64,000 bases of DNA from Chthoniobacter sp. GTDB taxonomy: Bacteria > Verrucomicrobiota > Verrucomicrobiia > Chthoniobacterales > Chthoniobacteraceae. Position numbers and translations under genes: made by a program. Within the stretch, counting starts at the first letter, position 1, and each line of letters starts with the position of its first letter. Positions 61,238 through 64,000 of the stretch are shown here, in pieces. Location of the stretch: positions 62,001-126,000 of the forward strand of contig JAIOPH010000030.1 of NCBI GenBank assembly GCA_021414005.1. The letters are read 5' to 3'. The notes under the pieces were generated by a model, which did no database searches, had not been told where the DNA came from, and saw nothing but the letters and a program-made list of their open reading frames with translations.

Positions 61238-64000
61238 GTGACCGATTTAACAGCAGCACAACGCGACGCCCTCCGGCAGTATCTCGACTCGCTCGATGAG
61301 CGGACGCGGCAGCGCGGGCTGCGTTATTTCGAGAAGGACCGGGTGAAGAATCTGGAGAACTACAAGCGGGGCGTGGGGGTGCGCGCGGAGGTCACGGGGA
61401 CGAAGCTGTATCGCGTGAAGTTGCGCCTCGCGGAGGGGGAGTGGGAAGGGGAGTGCTCGTGTCCGGTGATGTTTGATTGCAAGCACTGCGTGGCGGTGGC
61501 GTTGCTGGCGCTGGCAGCGGGCGGAGAAACGGCGGGGGAGATGCCGCCCGAGCCGCTGGTGGTGGTTCAGGCGGAGCCGCCCAAGCGCAGCGCGGATGCC
61601 AAGGTGGTGGTGCTCATGGCCGACCGGCTGGGACGAAAGCTGAGCGTGGAGGAAAAGCGCGCGGTGGATGCGGTGGACAAACTCTTCGAGTGGCATCGCG
61701 GGGCAGGCTTCATCGCGGAGACGATGCTGGAGCCGATCACGCGGCTGCGCGCGGGGTGGGGCTGGAACTCGGTGCAGGTCTGGCCGGAGGAGCCGCGCAC
61801 GCCGTGGGAGGCGTGGTTGTATGTGGCTGCATATTTGCGGCGGACGAAACACTCGTGCCCGCCGGCGCTGCTCGGGGCCACGGACTGGACGGAGGTGGAG
61901 GCGCTCACGGCGGAGTGGGAGCGCCGGCAGCAGGTGGAGCAATGGCGCGGCGTGTTGCACGATCTGGCGGAGCGTTCCGAGAGCGCGCCCGCGGAGACCG
62001 TGGCGCTGCGCGTGCGGCTGGAGGCAAAGGGAATGCAGCTCGAATGGCGGAAGGCGGGCGCGCCGGACTTTGCGCCGATCAAGGCGAACGCCTTCACGCA
62101 ACTGGCCACGACCGCGCAGCAGGGCCAGCTCCCGCTCGACGAGCCGTCGCTGGCGGTGTGGCGCGTCTTTTACACGGGCTACGATTGCCGCGCGTTTCGC
62201 GACTACACGGAGCGCGACACCGCGCGCGTGCTGAATCAAATGCTGCGGCTGCCGGGCTTCGAGGAGCGGGTGGTTGGCCCGACCGGGACGCCGCTGGCGC
62301 GGGCGGCGGAGCAGCTCCAGTGGCGTCTCGATACCGCGGGGCGGGAGCGCATCGACTACCGCATCGCGCTGGTGCTGCCGGACGGCAGCGCGCCGCCGCC
62401 GGCGCTCACGGTGATCGACGGCACGCCGTCGCTCTACGTCACCGAGACCACGGTTTTCTCCGGCCCGCCACTCGGTCGGCTCGCGCCCACGGCCGGCGCA
62501 ATCACCGTCCCAGCTGAGGCCCTGGAGACGAGCGACGGGCTCACGCTGCTCGAGCGCATCGGCGTGGAGCCGCCGCCGCGCATTGCCGGGCGCGTGCGCA
62601 CCGTGCGGTGGCGCGCAGTCTTCCACTGCGCGGTGAAAAAGGACGCCTTTGGCGACGGTGAGCGGCTGCTTCTGAAAGTAACCGCGGAGAGCGCCGACGG
62701 CACGGTGCTCGCGAGCTACCTGCGGGACGAATGGACGGCGGCCCCGATCGCGCCCGACGCGCCCGGCACGCTCACGCGCCACGATCGCGGCGCGCTGCGT
62801 CTGGTGCCCGAGCTGGTGGAAGCATTGCGCGTGACCTGGGATGCGTATGGCTCGCATTGGCACCGCCCGATGGGGAAAAACTTCGCCGCGCAATTCACCG
62901 AGTGGCTCGCCGCGCTGCCGGACGGCGTGACGCTGGAACTCGATCCGCTGCTCGATTCGCTGCGCGGCGCGCCCATCGCGGCGCAGGTGAAGCTGGAAGT
63001 CGAGGAGGCGGGCATCGACTGGTTCGACCTGCGCGTGGCGCTCGACGTGACCGACACCACGCTCACGCCGCAGGAGATCGCCATGCTGCTCGACGCGCGC
63101 GGCGGCTTCGTGCGGCTGGGCGCAAAAGGCTGGCGGCGTCTGCAATTCCAGCTCAGCGAGGACGACGAAAAACAGCTCGCCGATCTCGGCCTGAACGCAC
63201 GCGATTTTTCCAGCGAACCGCAGCGTCTGCACGCGCTCCAACTCGCGGGCAAAAAGGCCGCGCGGCGCATGCTCCCCGAGCCGCAGGCGCTGGCCATCGA
63301 GCGGCGCGCCAACGAAATCCAGACGCGCGTCATGCCGGAACTGCCCGCCGGTTTGCTCGCCGAACTGCGTCCGTATCAGCGCGAGGGCTTTCACTTTCTC
63401 GCCTACCTCAGCACGAACCGCTTCGGCGGCATTTTGGCCGACGACATGGGGCTCGGCAAAACCGTCCAGACGCTGGCGTGGCTGCTGTGGCTGCGTGCGC
63501 AGCCGGACTTCGCGGGCCGCGCGAGCCTCGTGGTCTGTCCGAAAAGCGTGACCGACAACTGGCTTGCCGAGGGGGCAAAATTTGCGCCCGGTCTGCGCGT
63601 GAAAGTGCTCGCGAAGGGACCGGCGGCCGAGGCGGACTTGAAGGTCGCGCGCACCGGGGCCGATCTCGTGGTCCTGAACTACGCGCAACTCCGCGGACTT
63701 CAATCCGCGCTCACCGCCGCGCCCTGGCACGCGGTCATTCTCGACGAGGCGCAATACATCAAGAACCCCGATTCACAGACCGCGAAGGCCGCGTGGGCCT
63801 TGCGCACCGAACACCGCCTCGCGCTCAGCGGCACGCCCATCGAGAACCGTCTGCTCGACCTTTGGAGCATCATGGGTTTTGCCATGCCCGGCGTGCTTGG
63901 CAAGCGCGCGGCTTTTGCCAAATCCTTCGACCAGCGCAGCGATCCTTTTGCCCGCACGAGGCTTGCCGCCCGCGTGCGGCCCTTCGTGTTGCGCCGGACG
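61238..64000 (+). CDS. SWIM zinc finger plus SNF2-family helicase (3' truncated by window)
   Basis: Plus-strand frame from GTG 61238 (first residues VTDLTAAQRDALRQYLDSLD) to the window edge, 921 codons without a stop. Near the N-terminus is a SWIM zinc finger CSCPVMFDCKHC. A long middle region has no recognised motif. The SNF2 ATPase starts at about residue 700: LRPYQREGFHFLAYLSTNRF, Walker A ADDMGLGKTVQTLAWLLWLR, motif Ia LVVCPKSVTDNW, DEAQ-type Walker B VILDEAQYIKNP and motif III LALSGTPIENRLLDLWSIM. The helicase C domain lies outside the window. It acts on DNA as an ATP-dependent translocase. A long minus-strand open frame over the same bases is a shadow. Confidence 0.93.
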   Translation, partial: MTDLTAAQRDALRQYLDSLDERTRQRGLRYFEKDRVKNLENYKRGVGVRAEVTGTKLYRVKLRLAEGEWEGECSCPVMFDCKHCVAVALLALAAGGETAGEMPPEPLVVVQAEPPKRSADAKVVVLMADRLGRKLSVEEKRAVDAVDKLFEWHRGAGFIAETMLEPITRLRAGWGWNSVQVWPEEPRTPWEAWLYVAAYLRRTKHSCPPALLGATDWTEVEALTAEWERRQQVEQWRGVLHDLAERSESAPAETVALRVRLEAKGMQLEWRKAGAPDFAPIKANAFTQLATTAQQGQLPLDEPSLAVWRVFYTGYDCRAFRDYTERDTARVLNQMLRLPGFEERVVGPTGTPLARAAEQLQWRLDTAGRERIDYRIALVLPDGSAPPPALTVIDGTPSLYVTETTVFSGPPLGRLAPTAGAITVPAEALETSDGLTLLERIGVEPPPRIAGRVRTVRWRAVFHCAVKKDAFGDGERLLLKVTAESADGTVLASYLRDEWTAAPIAPDAPGTLTRHDRGALRLVPELVEALRVTWDAYGSHWHRPMGKNFAAQFTEWLAALPDGVTLELDPLLDSLRGAPIAAQVKLEVEEAGIDWFDLRVALDVTDTTLTPQEIAMLLDARGGFVRLGAKGWRRLQFQLSEDDEKQLADLGLNARDFSSEPQRLHALQLAGKKAARRMLPEPQALAIERRANEIQTRVMPELPAGLLAELRPYQREGFHFLAYLSTNRFGGILADDMGLGKTVQTLAWLLWLRAQPDFAGRASLVVCPKSVTDNWLAEGAKFAPGLRVKVLAKGPAAEADLKVARTGADLVVLNYAQLRGLQSALTAAPWHAVILDEAQYIKNPDSQTAKAAWALRTEHRLALSGTPIENRLLDLWSIMGFAMPGVLGKRAAFAKSFDQRSDPFARTRLAARVRPFVLRRT

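Noticed and set aside
61247..63754. 835-residue minus-strand open frame
   Set aside because: It is the antisense shadow of the SWIM/SNF2 helicase. The plus strand has helicase motifs in one frame; the minus strand is Arg/His-rich with no domain.

Overview
The window is GC-rich, densely coding bacterial chromosome, most probably from a member of the Verrucomicrobiota (PVC superphylum). The evidence is the combination of a cytochrome/DUF1549/DUF1553 protein followed by a DUF1501 protein, a paired PVC-type dehydrogenase and heme-binding protein, several PEP-CTERM surface proteins, a SWIB protein, and surface proteins ending in a calcium-binding DxDGDG segment plus a short beta domain. Shine-Dalgarno sequences are rare. 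No species call is possible from sequence alone.

Layout. 1-2.7 kb: the 3' end of a multiheme surface cytochrome, then a scrap region holding an L,D-transpeptidase fragment joined to a GspE-type ATPase fragment and a truncated HAF/PEP-CTERM gene. 2.8-7.5 kb (minus): a periplasmic binding lipoprotein translationally coupled to a five-PAS hybrid histidine kinase. 7.6-8.6 kb: toxin-antitoxin remains (hicA, hicB and a PIN toxin, all broken) around one intact small antitoxin-like gene. 8.6-24.1 kb: a stress and envelope region with L,D-transpeptidase, universal stress protein, phosphotransferase/ATPase, TIM-barrel protein, an archaeo-eukaryotic-primase-like protein, Hsp20, a short GspE ATPase coupled to a CbpM-like regulator, FmdB and DksA-like zinc proteins, VIT1-type transporter, fatty acid desaturase, a PEP-CTERM protein, and a small-protein set (lipoprotein, DUF1328, AI-2E transporter, DUF3309).

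24.4-29.4 kb: a signalling cluster: a four-PAS NarL-type kinase and its response regulator, an unknown protein, a receiver domain that has lost its phospho-acceptor Asp, and a PocR-AraC regulator. A roughly 50-bp palindromic element lies both in this cluster (27488) and upstream of the PEP-CTERM gene (20901). 29.6-29.9 kb: a decayed type ISP restriction enzyme tail. 30.1-36.9 kb: a PSD1/DUF1501 pair, pdxH, and a NirJ-like radical SAM enzyme. 37.0-46.5 kb: a degenerate ATPase domain, an acetate-CoA ligase/acetyltransferase fusion, a P-type ATPase, and a minus-strand cassette of DUF4010 protein, two cytochrome c lipoproteins and SCO1. 46.7-48.0 kb: a frameshifted tyrosine integrase beside tRNA-Asn.

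48.2-51.9 kb: SWIB protein, terminator, and the PVC dehydrogenase and heme-binding pair. 51.9-61.1 kb (minus): a PEP-CTERM protein and a 2851-residue RCC1-propeller surface protein whose blades count 7-7-7-4. From 61.2 kb: a SWIM/SNF2 helicase running off the window.

Functionally the window reads as envelope, respiratory and stress-response genes under multi-PAS sensors, interspersed with small graveyards of mobile or addictive genes. The most unusual items are the primase-like protein, the shared palindromic element with its signalling cluster, and the giant propeller protein with an incomplete fourth propeller.
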